This document shows positions 17,788 through 27,500 of a stretch of 64,000 nt of DNA, piece after piece. A program made the position numbers and the translations under genes. Position 1 is the stretch's first letter. Every line of letters starts with the position of its first letter. This DNA is from Phycisphaera sp. (GTDB taxonomy: Bacteria > Planctomycetota > Phycisphaerae > Phycisphaerales > UBA1924), in NCBI GenBank assembly GCA_025916675.1, contig CP098402.1, positions 801,205-865,204 on the forward strand, written 5' to 3'. The notes below the pieces were generated by a model. The model was not told the DNA's origin and did not search any database. It saw only the letters and a program-made list of their open reading frames with translations.

Positions 17788-19919
17788 TGAAATTCGTGAT
17801 CGTGGCTGTTGTCGTCGTTCTCGCAACGGGCGCGCTGGCGCAGGATCGAGCCGAACTCTTAGAACGAGTGCAACGGGCTTCGGACCGAGCGAACGCTTCG
17901 CGGGTCCCGGTGAGTGATCGCTTGGAAGCGCTCGATCGTGCGATCGCGGCCCGCGTCGAACTCATGGCTGCCTACCCCGCCGACGCGTACCGGCCGATCT
18001 GGCTCTTGGATCAATCCGCCGACACACTGACCAGATTGACCCTGAAGATGGCCGATGTGCGGCTGATCGTGGGCTTGCTCGACCGGTGGGAGCGCGCCGA
18101 GGCCCTGGCGGCCGCCGAAGAGGCGTATCTCATGGCCGACACGGCGGGCACACTGATCGAGACCAGATTCGAGCAACACCGACGCATTCTCGAAGCCGGC
18201 GGTGAACTCGCCGAGGGTGATCGCACGCTCAACCGGCGACTAGCCGAGACCGAGCAGGGCGTCCGTCGGCCGCTGCTGATGGGCCGCGCGATGGCGCTTC
18301 AGGTTGCCGGTCGCGGTGGGGTCGCCGATCCACGGAAGGCGATCGACTTGCTCGACGGCTTGCGTGTGGGATCGGGCACGGCCCGCGTCATCCGCGATAA
18401 CGCCCTGGCTGTAGCGCACGTCGGGCTGGGCGGACCAGAGAACCGCCAGCGGGCCCTGGTGTTGTTGGATGGCGTGATTGCCGACGCGCCGATGGAAGCC
18501 GGGTCCCTCACGCTGGCCGAGGCGGTGCTACTCCGTGGGCGGCTGGCCGATGGTGTGGATGCGAGAGCGAAGGTGATGGCCGATGCCGCTGACCACGCAC
18601 CGTTCATCGATGAGCAGGGTCTGGGCGACCCGGCCTTGCTCCTGCTCGCTACGGAGGCGCGGGCCCGGGTGCTCGCCGAGGGCGGTCGGCTCGAATCCGC
18701 GGCGCGCACGCTCATGGCGTTGGGAGATCGGCGCGATCTGGGGGGCAGCCCCGAGCAATGGGCTTCGCTCGCGGATGATCGGTTAGCGTCGATCGCCCAG
18801 AGCTATGACGATTGGCAAGGGGTCGCGCCCGAAGTCGTGTTGCGCACGGCACTGGCGTTGGTGGCGCAGGATCGGCGGCCGCTCGACGCTCGGGCTGTGG
18901 TCGTGCTCGACACGCTGCTCGATCGATTCGCGGCAGAGCAGCGTGGCGCACGTGAGGCTGGTGAGCCTTGGACCGAGCCGCCAGAGCGTGCGCCTGCGAT
19001 GGAGCTGCTGGCCCGCTTGCACTTCGCCACGGCTGAAACGCGCGCCGATGCGATCGAGGCGGATGGCCAGCGAAAGCGAGCGGTCCTCCTGGTGTGGCAG
19101 TTGACCGAAGCGCAGGGAGTTGACTTGGCGGGGCTGCTGCCCCAAGCGGCGACGCTCTCGCTGGGTACGGTGGGCGAGGGCATCGAAGGGCAGCAACGCC
19201 GCGACCTGCTCGAGGCGGCACTCCAGCGTGTGCCGGGGCATGCCCACGCCGACCGCTGGCGGCTGGGTTTGGCGGCGATGCTGATCGGGGCCGGCGAAGA
19301 CTGGGCCGGAGCTTTGGACCTTGCCGAGGCTGCGATGCGGAGCCCTGATGCCGCGACCCGGGACGACGCGACGGCCTTGGCGGGGGCGGCCCATGCGCTG
19401 TTGGTTGCACGAGCAGAGGACGATGATCCTGCTTCGCTCGCCGTACTCAGGCGGGCTCTGGCCTTCATCAAGACGAATCCGTCGGCGACCGAACTCAACG
19501 CCCGCGCGCTGGGTGTGCGTGTCGCGCGGATCCTGGTTGCTCGGGACTCGAGGGAGCACGCGCGAGAGGCCATCGACGCGTTGCGGGGCATGTCAGGTAA
19601 GGACGCGCTCGTCCTGCGGGCCAGGGCGCTCGATGTTCTCGGCGAAGCCGACCGGGCGTTCGTGGCGTATCACGCCGCTTCCGAGGTCGTGAGCCCGCAG
19701 GCCGACGGGGATGGCTATTGGCACGTTCGCGTGCGGTTCCTGGAGTTGCTCGATGCCGAACGGCGGCGGCGCGAGTCGACCCAAGGCGAGGAGGCCGCCG
19801 CCCTGCTCAAGGCCAACATCCGGGCGCAGCTGCTGAAGCTCAAGGCGGTCGATGCCAGGCTCGGTGGGCCGCCCTGGTCCGATCGGCTTGCGGCGATTGA
19901 GGCTGGCCTCGAGACCTGA
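17784..19919 (+). CDS. Secreted helical-repeat (TPR-like) protein, 711 residues
   Basis: Signal peptide MMKFVIVAVVVVLATGALA with cleavage before QDRAELL. The rest is almost entirely alpha-helical, rich in Ala, Leu, Arg, Glu and Asp, with recurring units of the LLDGLRVGSG and ALVLLDGVIADAP type, compatible with degenerate TPR or solenoid repeats. No catalytic motif. It overlaps the VWA gene by 4 bases and probably works with it at the cell envelope. Confidence 0.7.
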   Translation: MMKFVIVAVVVVLATGALAQDRAELLERVQRASDRANASRVPVSDRLEALDRAIAARVELMAAYPADAYRPIWLLDQSADTLTRLTLKMADVRLIVGLLDRWERAEALAAAEEAYLMADTAGTLIETRFEQHRRILEAGGELAEGDRTLNRRLAETEQGVRRPLLMGRAMALQVAGRGGVADPRKAIDLLDGLRVGSGTARVIRDNALAVAHVGLGGPENRQRALVLLDGVIADAPMEAGSLTLAEAVLLRGRLADGVDARAKVMADAADHAPFIDEQGLGDPALLLLATEARARVLAEGGRLESAARTLMALGDRRDLGGSPEQWASLADDRLASIAQSYDDWQGVAPEVVLRTALALVAQDRRPLDARAVVVLDTLLDRFAAEQRGAREAGEPWTEPPERAPAMELLARLHFATAETRADAIEADGQRKRAVLLVWQLTEAQGVDLAGLLPQAATLSLGTVGEGIEGQQRRDLLEAALQRVPGHAHADRWRLGLAAMLIGAGEDWAGALDLAEAAMRSPDAATRDDATALAGAAHALLVARAEDDDPASLAVLRRALAFIKTNPSATELNARALGVRVARILVARDSREHAREAIDALRGMSGKDALVLRARALDVLGEADRAFVAYHAASEVVSPQADGDGYWHVRVRFLELLDAERRRRESTQGEEAAALLKANIRAQLLKLKAVDARLGGPPWSDRLAAIEAGLET

Positions 19920-19922
19920 AAG

Positions 19923-20402
19923 TTAGAGCTGTGCTTCGAGCCAGGCCAGATACTTGTCGGCATCGGCGGCTCCCTCGAGCATCGCGATGGGCTGGCCATC
20001 GCGCACGACAATCGTGCTCGGGAACACACGGACGCGCAATTGTTCGAGGGTCGGCCTTGAGGCCTCGTAGCTGGTGCCGTCGATCATCACCGGCTGGGCC
20101 TTGCTTGCCAGAAGATCCCGCACGCGCTGGTCGCTGAGCGCGTTGCGTTTGAGTTGCTGGCACGGGCGGCACCAGTCGGCGGTGACAACGGCAACGATGG
20201 GCTTGTCGCCCTCGAACGAGATTGAGGCCAGGTCGGTAGTGACGGGCATGAACTCGGGTGCCGGTGCGGTGCCACCGCCTATCAGCATGCGCGCCATGAG
20301 CAGGCCTGCCACCACAACGATGGCCGCCGTGGTGATCAAGCCCCCGAGGGATTTTTGAGGCTTGGTCGCGGCTTCGGCGGGCTGGCTCGGCGTGCTATCC
20401 AT
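19923..20402 (-). CDS. Membrane-anchored thioredoxin-fold protein
   Basis: 159 residues from ATG 20402 (GGAG about 8 bases upstream; the open extension to 20447 is unsupported). One membrane helix (GLITTAAIVVVAGLLMARMLIG, residues about 21-42), then a thioredoxin domain facing outward with the active site TADWCRPCQQL and the cis-Pro context RVFPSTIVV. The classic Gly of WCGPC is Arg, as in some envelope thiol proteins. A likely reductant or disulfide exchange factor. Convergent with the TPR gene, 3 bases apart. Confidence 0.82.
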   Translation of the reverse strand: MDSTPSQPAEAATKPQKSLGGLITTAAIVVVAGLLMARMLIGGGTAPAPEFMPVTTDLASISFEGDKPIVAVVTADWCRPCQQLKRNALSDQRVRDLLASKAQPVMIDGTSYEASRPTLEQLRVRVFPSTIVVRDGQPIAMLEGAADADKYLAWLEAQL

Positions 20403-20488
20403 GTGTCGGCTCCAATCGGTACCCTGTGGGTGAACCCAGAGCGGCACGCGAGTATTCGTCCGAACTTGGGTATGCAGAACGCACGCGG

Positions 20489-21457
20489 TTACTGGACGAG
20501 TAGCGGCTCGGTCAGGTCGTTGAGGCTCACGATGCCGGCGGGCTTGTCGTTCTGTACCACGATCGCCAGATCGGCCTCGGCGGCCAGGATGCGACGGATG
20601 GCGACCACCGTGGGTGTGTCAGGGGAGACCAGCACCGCCGGGCGGAGGTGGTCGGGCTCGATGGGATCGCCGGCCAGCAGGGATATGGCCGACGCGACGC
20701 CCAGCACCCGCCCTTGACCATCGGTGACGGGCACGGTGGTGGCGGGCTTGGTGCCGAGCGTCTTGCGGATGCGAGCGTGCGACCAGTCGGCGTGGACCTT
20801 CTGGGCCATCGACCACGAGAGCATCTCGTCGCCCACGCGGCCGCGCCCCAGCGCGAGTGCGCGGTCGAGCAGCGTCGAATGGTCGTCGCTCATGCCGGTC
20901 GGGCCGCCGGCTTCCTTCAGTATGTTGGCCATGCGTTGGCGTGCGTCCGACGAGCCACCAAGGCCGCCGCCGCCGATGAGTCGCGTCATGAGGCTGCCGG
21001 CAAGCATCACGAGCGGGACGATGCCGATCATGACATAGAACGTGCGTAGCCCGCGCAGGACCGGGGCGAAGAGGTAGGTCAGCCGGTCGGCACCGGTGCG
21101 GAAGAGTTCCTTGGGCAACGATTCGCCGAAGATGAGGATGATTGGCGTGACCACGATCGATTGCATGACAAGCGTGAGGATCGGGCCCAGCCCGGCCGAA
21201 CCCAACAGGGCGGACACGCCCAGCACGCCGATGTAGTTGCACACGTTGTTGTGAACGAGCAGTGTCGAGAGCAAGCGATCGGTCCGGCGGATCTCGGTGC
21301 GCAGCATGACCGCCGCCGGCTCGCCGTGCAGCGCGCGGGTCTCGAGGCCCAGCCGCCCCAGCGCGTAGACGCCCATCTCCAGCCCGCTGGCGAGCGCCGA
21401 CCCAGCCAGACCGATCAGCGCGAGCAACGACCACAGTGCCGCTTCGCCCCAACTCAT
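20489..21457 (-). CDS. CNNM (DUF21) and CBS-domain membrane protein, short form
   Basis: 322 residues. N-terminal CNNM/DUF21 membrane domain: ALWSLLALIGLAGSALASGLEMG, the HNNVCNYIGV helix and IVVTPIILIFGESLPKELF, the typical GE-hairpin. A pair of CBS domains follows (from about TTVPVTDGQGRVLGV to IVVQNDKPAGIVSLNDL). The C-terminal CorC/HlyC domain is absent. The family is linked to magnesium or other cation export. Its ATG overlaps the stop of the longer relative upstream by 4 bases (ATGA), so the two are co-translated and may form a heteromer. Confidence 0.85.
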   Translation of the reverse strand: MSWGEAALWSLLALIGLAGSALASGLEMGVYALGRLGLETRALHGEPAAVMLRTEIRRTDRLLSTLLVHNNVCNYIGVLGVSALLGSAGLGPILTLVMQSIVVTPIILIFGESLPKELFRTGADRLTYLFAPVLRGLRTFYVMIGIVPLVMLAGSLMTRLIGGGGLGGSSDARQRMANILKEAGGPTGMSDDHSTLLDRALALGRGRVGDEMLSWSMAQKVHADWSHARIRKTLGTKPATTVPVTDGQGRVLGVASAISLLAGDPIEPDHLRPAVLVSPDTPTVVAIRRILAAEADLAIVVQNDKPAGIVSLNDLTEPLLVQ

Positions 21458-22788
21458 GGCTGGTCCTCGGGAGCGGGCATCGGTTGGGCAACCGGGCGCA
21501 CCAGCACACGCTCTATGGTGCGGCCCGCGACGCGTTCGACCTCGACGTGGACGGGGCCGAAGTCCACCGAATCGCCCACCTCGGCCAGCCGCCCGAGTGA
21601 GGCCATGACCGCGCCGGCGATGGTGACCGCCTCGGGCGGAAGGCCGAAGTCCTGCGTGCGATGCTCGGTGAACAGGCGGGCCAACTCGCTCACGGGCATG
21701 CGCCCCGGTGCGCTCCAGCAGCCAAGGCCGACCATGATGATGCCATCCGCGCCGGTCTGGCCTTGCTCGATGGGCATGCCGACCAGACCGCGCAGGAGGT
21801 CGGCAAAGCCGAGCATGCCGGTGCTCTCGCCGTGCTCGTCGACGCACACGGCTGTGCGGGCCTTGCGCTCGCGGAGCTGGTTGAGGACGCGATCGAGGCG
21901 AGCATTCTCGGGCACGTAGATGGGCATATCCAGGACGGGCTTGCCCTCGGCCAGCGTGGCCTTGACGTCGAGGATGCGGGTGATGGTGACCCCATGCTCG
22001 TCGAACACGGGCAGGCGATGGTTACCGGCGCGGTGGGCGTATTGCACGAGTTCGTCGATGGGCATCTGCGGCGTCACCGAGTGAAGGTCGAGGCGTGGTG
22101 TCATCGCCACACGAGCACGGACCGCGCTGAGGCCTACGACGCCTTCGAGCAGTTCTTGCTCATGGTCGTCGATCGTTCCACCGTGCGCGCCGGCTCGAAT
22201 GAGCGTGCGCACGTCCGAGTGATCGTGGTGGGGCGCGTCTCCCGGTGAAGGGCGGACCAGACGCGACAGCGGGGCAACCATGAGCGAATCGATAGCCATC
22301 AGCAGGCCGCCCAGGGCGAGGCTAACCGAGAGCAGCAGCGGGGCGGCCAAGCGTGCCCAGTGGGTTCGGAACGTGTCGGCGGCGAGTTTCGCGAGAATCT
22401 CGCCGAACAGGATGATCGCCACCAGTGGCAGCAAGGCCGCCAGCACACCCATGAGCGGTGAACGCGTTGTTTGCAGCAGCAACGCGGCGGCGGCGAAGTA
22501 CAGCACGTTCACTACCATGTTCAGCAGGAGCACGCAGATGAGCAGGCGGCGTGGCTTGCCCAGCAGGTCGTCGATGATGCCCGCGGCCTTGGGCGACTGG
22601 CGGCGCAGGGCCACGCGCTCGCCGTGCGTCAGGCCGAAGAGCGCCGTCTCGCTGCCCGATGCCGCGGCCGAGGCAACCAGCAGGCCGGCCATGAACACGA
22701 CCAGACCGATGGCCAGCCCGCCGGAGTCCGGCATCGCCTGGACTGCATCTGAGACGGTTTCGGTGGAGGTGGAGGGGGTCGGCGTCAT
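21454..22788 (-). CDS. Hemolysin-family CNNM-CBS-CorC membrane protein
   Basis: 444 residues from ATG 22788. Four hydrophobic segments of the CNNM domain (LAIGLVVFMAGLLVASAAASGSETALFGL; LLICVLLLNMVVNVLYF; LLPLVAIILFGEILAKL; LLSVSLALGGLLMAID), a DDHEQELLEGVVGLSAVRARVAMTPR linker, two CBS domains (RLPVFDEHGVTIT; TAVCVDEHGESTGML) and a C-terminal CorC/HlyC domain with VTIAGAVMASLGRL. Probable cation efflux or homeostasis. Operon with the short form downstream and the HscB-like gene upstream. Confidence 0.86.
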   Translation of the reverse strand: MTPTPSTSTETVSDAVQAMPDSGGLAIGLVVFMAGLLVASAAASGSETALFGLTHGERVALRRQSPKAAGIIDDLLGKPRRLLICVLLLNMVVNVLYFAAAALLLQTTRSPLMGVLAALLPLVAIILFGEILAKLAADTFRTHWARLAAPLLLSVSLALGGLLMAIDSLMVAPLSRLVRPSPGDAPHHDHSDVRTLIRAGAHGGTIDDHEQELLEGVVGLSAVRARVAMTPRLDLHSVTPQMPIDELVQYAHRAGNHRLPVFDEHGVTITRILDVKATLAEGKPVLDMPIYVPENARLDRVLNQLRERKARTAVCVDEHGESTGMLGFADLLRGLVGMPIEQGQTGADGIIMVGLGCWSAPGRMPVSELARLFTEHRTQDFGLPPEAVTIAGAVMASLGRLAEVGDSVDFGPVHVEVERVAGRTIERVLVRPVAQPMPAPEDQP

Positions 22789-22806
22789 GGGGTGTTCGTG
22801 GGCCAA

Positions 22807-23316
22807 TCAGGCATCGGGCGCGTGCGCCGGCACGCCCACCTGTTCGAGCATGCGCTCAAAGTACCGCCATTGCTGCAGCACGCCCGCCGCGGTTGCGGCA
22901 AGTGAGGGATCCAGTGGGCCGTCGCCCGCACCGAGCAACTTCGCGAGTTCATCGGCGAGATCTTGCCGGCGATCGGCAGCCCATGCACGCCAGCGCTCGA
23001 CGGCCTCCTCGTTGCCCGACTCTATTGCTTCCTCGGCTTCCTGCCTGACCTCGAGAATCTCGGCGAGGAAGTCGGGCGGGAGCGGCGGGGCCTTGGCGCC
23101 CGGGGCTCGGACGGCCAGCACGGCCCGAGCCCGTTGCTCGGGATCCAGCAGGGTCTTCCGGGCGTCGTTGAGGCTGGATGAGTCCGCCGAATTCTCTGGG
23201 CCGGCCAGATCTGGGTGGGCAGTCGCAATCCTGACCAAATAGGCTTGTTCGATATTTGCAAGGGAAATATCGAAGCTGACGGGCAAGCCAAGGGTATCGA
23301 AGGGGCTCTCGGCCAT
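22807..23316 (-). CDS. hscB: HscB-like J-domain co-chaperone
   Basis: 169 residues from ATG 23316 (MAESPFDTLGLP). The J-domain opening and the catalytic HPD tripeptide (residues 34-36) are present, followed by NDARKTLLDPEQRARAVL and a C-terminal helical domain with PPDFLAEILEVRQEAEEAIE, the pattern of HscB, which delivers the scaffold IscU to HscA in iron-sulfur assembly. No iscU or hscA lies nearby, so the assignment to HscB and not another short J protein is moderate. The stop is 18 bases before the CNNM start. Confidence 0.72.
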   Translation of the reverse strand: MAESPFDTLGLPVSFDISLANIEQAYLVRIATAHPDLAGPENSADSSSLNDARKTLLDPEQRARAVLAVRAPGAKAPPLPPDFLAEILEVRQEAEEAIESGNEEAVERWRAWAADRRQDLADELAKLLGAGDGPLDPSLAATAAGVLQQWRYFERMLEQVGVPAHAPDA

Positions 23317-23435
23317 AATGTGCAGACAATAGGCCGGCGGGGGTTTCGGTTGACCGGGCCCCCTCGATCGGCGAGGATGAGCCTCGTGGAAGGCGTGCCG
23401 AGCGAGGGTGCGGCCCGCAGGAACGGAGGCCACCG

Positions 23436-24140
23436 GTGCCATCACAACACGTCGGGATCGTCGCGGTCAGTCCCGAAGGCGCCGCTCTGGCCTACCGCCA
23501 GTTCCACCGCCACGCCACGCAGATGACCATGCCCGAGGATCGCCCGTGCGTCACGCTGCACGGCGAGCCATTCGATAAGTACCTCAAGGCCGTTGCCGAT
23601 CAAGACTGGGAGACCATCGGCATGCTCTTGCGACGCTCGGCCGAGTGCCTGGCGGCGGCGGGGGCAGATTTTTGCCTGACGCCCGACCATGTTGTCCAGC
23701 ACGCGGTGCAGATGGCCGAGACGGGGTGCCCGATTCCTTGGCTGACTATGGCCGAGTTGCTAGCCGACGAGGTGAGCCAGGAGGGCCGCCAGAGCGTCGG
23801 CATCCTCGGCACGCGCATGGTGACCAACGGCTCGGCGTACCAGACCCACCTGGGCCTCAAGGGGGTCAAGGTCATGACGCCGTCCCCCGAGGAGGTGGAC
23901 GAGGTCGACTCGATCATCTTCCAGGAATTGGTGCTCGGCGAGACCCACGACTCATCCCGGCAGCGGCTGGGCGAGATCATCGCCCGGCTGGCCGACCGCG
24001 GCGCCGAGGCCATCGTGATGGGCTCGAGCGAGGTGCCGTTGCTGTTGTCGAGATCGAGTTGCCCCCTTCCGCTGTATGATCCGGGCGAGATCCAGGTCGT
24101 CCGGGCAGTTCAGATGGCCTCGAGCGTGCGACCAGGCTAG
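23436..24140 (+). CDS. Asp/Glu racemase-fold protein lacking both catalytic cysteines
   Basis: 234 residues from GTG 23436 (GGAGG 6 bases upstream). The fold is that of aspartate/glutamate racemases: HVGIVAVSPEGAALAYRQ at the start, AAAGADFCLTPDHVVQHA where the first catalytic cysteine motif (PCNTAH type) should be, SVGILGTRMVTNGSAYQ, and AIVMGSSEVPLLL where the second (GCTE) should be. Both positions are changed, to Asp and Ser; the Cys in DFC is four residues earlier. It may be a hydrolase, a binding protein or a racemase with other chemistry. It stands alone, divergent from hscB. Confidence 0.7.
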   Translation: MPSQHVGIVAVSPEGAALAYRQFHRHATQMTMPEDRPCVTLHGEPFDKYLKAVADQDWETIGMLLRRSAECLAAAGADFCLTPDHVVQHAVQMAETGCPIPWLTMAELLADEVSQEGRQSVGILGTRMVTNGSAYQTHLGLKGVKVMTPSPEEVDEVDSIIFQELVLGETHDSSRQRLGEIIARLADRGAEAIVMGSSEVPLLLSRSSCPLPLYDPGEIQVVRAVQMASSVRPG

Positions 24141-24555
24141 CGGAGAAACGCTAACAGATTGCGATCAGGCCGGCAGCAAGGTCAATCTGGGAAGCCCTTT
24201 CTTGACAGTTCGGGCTGCAACCCGGTTGGAGGAACGCACGAATATGTGCATGCCAAGATGCTCGGAGAGGGAAAATAGGCTGGACAAGTGGGGGTGCCCA
24301 CTGGTATCCTGACCCCGAGTAGATCCGCGTGCAAGGCGGGAGCCGCCGACTGGCGGTATCCTTCGACGACCGATGGAGTATGCGGTCGAGCGAGGGCCCT
24401 GCATTTCGCCCCACGCGAGCGTGCTGGTAAGACCTTACCAGCGAACAATGAGGCCCCGACCCAACCAGCCCCGGGCATGGGGCCCACCCAGTGAACCCGC
24501 ACAAGGGTCCAACCCACGGCACGGCTGAACGCCGATCGATATCTGGAGCATGAGC
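24141..24555 (+). other. 415-base gene-free leader region of the giant surface protein
   Basis: No convincing gene. It holds a near-palindrome at 24423-24442 (arms GCTGGTAAG and CTTACCAGC, 2-base spacer) and a smaller hairpin at 24342-24356. It could be a long structured 5' leader or an operator. I could match it to no riboswitch, SRP, RNase P or tmRNA consensus. Confidence 0.4.
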
Positions 24556-27500
24556 ATGAGTGGCCAACGTAACGGATCGTCCTGCCACGCCAAGGCCCCC
24601 TTCGGCCTCGGCCGTCTCCGTTCGCTGTACAACCGGGCCGGGCGTGCGCCCGCGAAGCGCTCCGCTGCCAAAGAAGTGGGCTCGGGCCAGGTGATGGAGC
24701 AACTCGAAGCTCGCATCCTGCTGGGTGGCGACCATCCCAGCTTTGATTTGCCGCTCTCGCCGACCTCGGGTACCGAGATCATCATCAACGGCACGAACGG
24801 TGAGGGCACCGAAGACGGCACAATCGAGGGCGTGACACCCGACGTGGCCGACGACCTATTCCGCTTCGTGGCACCCGAGAGCGACTTCGTGACGGTCTGG
24901 GGCGACACCGTCAACGTGGGCGGCTCCGACCTGGACTCGCGCGTCGAGGTGTACGACATCGACGGGATGCTGATCGCCGAGGGCTCGTCGCAGGGCCAGC
25001 TCACCGGCGGTTTCTTCGATGACGGCTGGACGCACTTCCTGGCCGAGGCTGGCGAGACGTACTTCGTGCGCATCCTGAGCGACGTCGACAACTTCGGGCA
25101 GATGACCACGGGCGACTACACCGTGCGCATAGACGCCATCACCAACAAGAATCTGGTGATCGAGACCGATCCGATGGCCGCTCCTCCAGCACGGTTCGGC
25201 GCTGGTGCGGCGACGGGCACGATTACGATCGCGGGCGATGACGCGGTGTATCGCGTCGAGGCCGGCAGCGACAGCGCCTTCAACTCGCTCGCAACGTTCT
25301 ACGCGGGGCTCCAGAACTTCCCGCCTTCCGATCTCGACACGCGTGTGGACGTGTACAACGAGCAGGGCCAACTGCTCACCGGCAACAGCGACACGGGCCG
25401 CCTGCAGACCGGCTTTGATCTTGTCCAATCGGCCGCCGACGCGGTCTTCTTCGTTCGCGTCCGGAGCGACCGGTTCGACCCCGCCCTGACGACGGCAACC
25501 GGCGCCTACACGATCAGGGCCGAGATGGTGGCCACCACGATCGACATCGACCCGGTGACGCGGCGTGGCCAGGTGTTCGACGGCATCGCCGACGCGTTCG
25601 ACACACGCATTTATCGGTTCACGACGCAAGGGAGCGGCCTCACGTTCGCGGGCGCTGTTGGTGCCGGGCTCGTGCCGCTTCCCCAGCCGGCCCTCCGTCT
25701 CTACGACATGGACACTTCCCTGGCGGGCTTCAGCGATCTGGCTGGTCTCGCCGATCTGCAGATCCAACTCGAGACCAACACCGAGTACTTTATCGTTATC
25801 GAGACCTTCGATAACCCGCCCGGCGGCACGTACAACGTGTTCATCGAGTCGAACCACACGTTCATCCCGACGCAGGACGTTGACGACCACCAGGACCGCC
25901 CCACGGGTGAAGACCCCGATGGCGAAGACCTTGAGTTTGGCGATGACGAGGGCTTCACCAACCCCGCCCAGTTCGACTTCATCCGCCGCCAGTTCGACCA
26001 AGCCACGCCCCTGCGGTTTAGCGATCCCTTCCTGTACACCCGCACGTTTGTTGATCCCCTCGGGATGTTCGATGACGTTGTGAACCCCGTGTCAGATCGC
26101 AGCTATGTGCAGCAGGCATTGGGATCGGGCCGCATCCACAGCTTCGGCGACACCGACCTGTTCCAGTTCACCTTGCCGTTGGACATGCTGGGCGACTACG
26201 AGGGCGACGACGGAGACGAGGGTGACGCGCTCTTTGCCGGCGGCGAGGGCGACTTCATCATCAAGGGCACCGACAACGATACGGGCGGCCCGATCACGCG
26301 CAGCTTCCTGGGTATCTGGGACGCGCAGGATTGGTGGCCGGTACGCGCCGGCGTGGACATGACCATCTACTCGATGGAGACCTGGGAGTACGACCCCGAT
26401 GCCGACATCGGCGGCACGGCCCTGATCCTGGGCGGTGAATTCCAGTTTGCCGATTTCCAGGCGGCCCCGTTTGTCGCCGCATACGCCTATGACCCGCTCG
26501 TCGGAGAGTACGTGCTGACACCGCTGGCTGGCGGCCTCGACGGAGCCGTGTTCGACTTTGGCGTGTTCGACTTCGATACCACGGACGACATCGAGTCGCA
26601 ACTCATTGTCGCCGGTGAATTCACCGGTGGCATCGCGCAGTATCAGGTGCAGCCGGGCGACTTCATTGCCGACGGTGCGTTCTTCGGGCTGCCGATCCTG
26701 CCGACCGGCGGGAACGTGTACGCCATCGAGGTCTGGGATCCGGCCGATCCTGAAATGGGCGACGCGAACGAGCTTGGCTTGTATTACGGTGGCGACGGCG
26801 GATTCGTCGAGTCGATCGTCATCGTCGATGACGCCCCCGAAATCGGCCCGACGATCGACATCAACCAGGGCGCCGGTGATGGCGTCGTGCTCGACCTGAA
26901 GGTCATCCAGATTCCCGACGACATGGGCGGCGATCCCACGCCTGCACTGGCCATTGGTGGGTCGTTCGACGACGTCGACGGCCAGGGCGGCAACAACGTT
27001 GTGACCCTCAACGTCGATCCGGCGACGGCCATGAATCCGGGTGAGTTCACGTATGACATCATGGCGAACGGTGTGAACGACACGGTTCGCGCTCTCGAGA
27101 CATGGGATCGTGATGGTTCAGGCACTGACTTCGACGAGGAACTGATCGTCGGTGGCGACTTTACCGCAACGACGGGTGGTCAGGCACTGGGCTTCATTGG
27201 TACGTATACAGGCGCATGGGCGGACGTGAGCACGCCCGTGACTCTTGGCGCGACACCGGGCTTCAATGCACCGGTGCATAGCCTGCGTGTGTTCATCGAT
27301 CAAGAGTTTGGTGTTGGTACAGCGCCATTCGCCGAGAACCCGGTGCTCTACGTCGGTGGTGAGTTCACGATGGCCGACGGCATCGCTGCCAGCCGCATCG
27401 CCCAGCTCACCTTCGATCCGTTCTTCCTCGTCTGGACTTTCACCCCGATGGGCTTCGGCTCGACCGATACGGTCTTCGCCCTGGCCAACTTCAACGATGA

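Noticed and set aside
24141-24555. Possible ncRNA or riboswitch (SRP RNA, RNase P, tmRNA, c-di-GMP)
   Set aside because: None of the conserved core sequences of these RNAs could be matched; kept only as a structured leader candidate.
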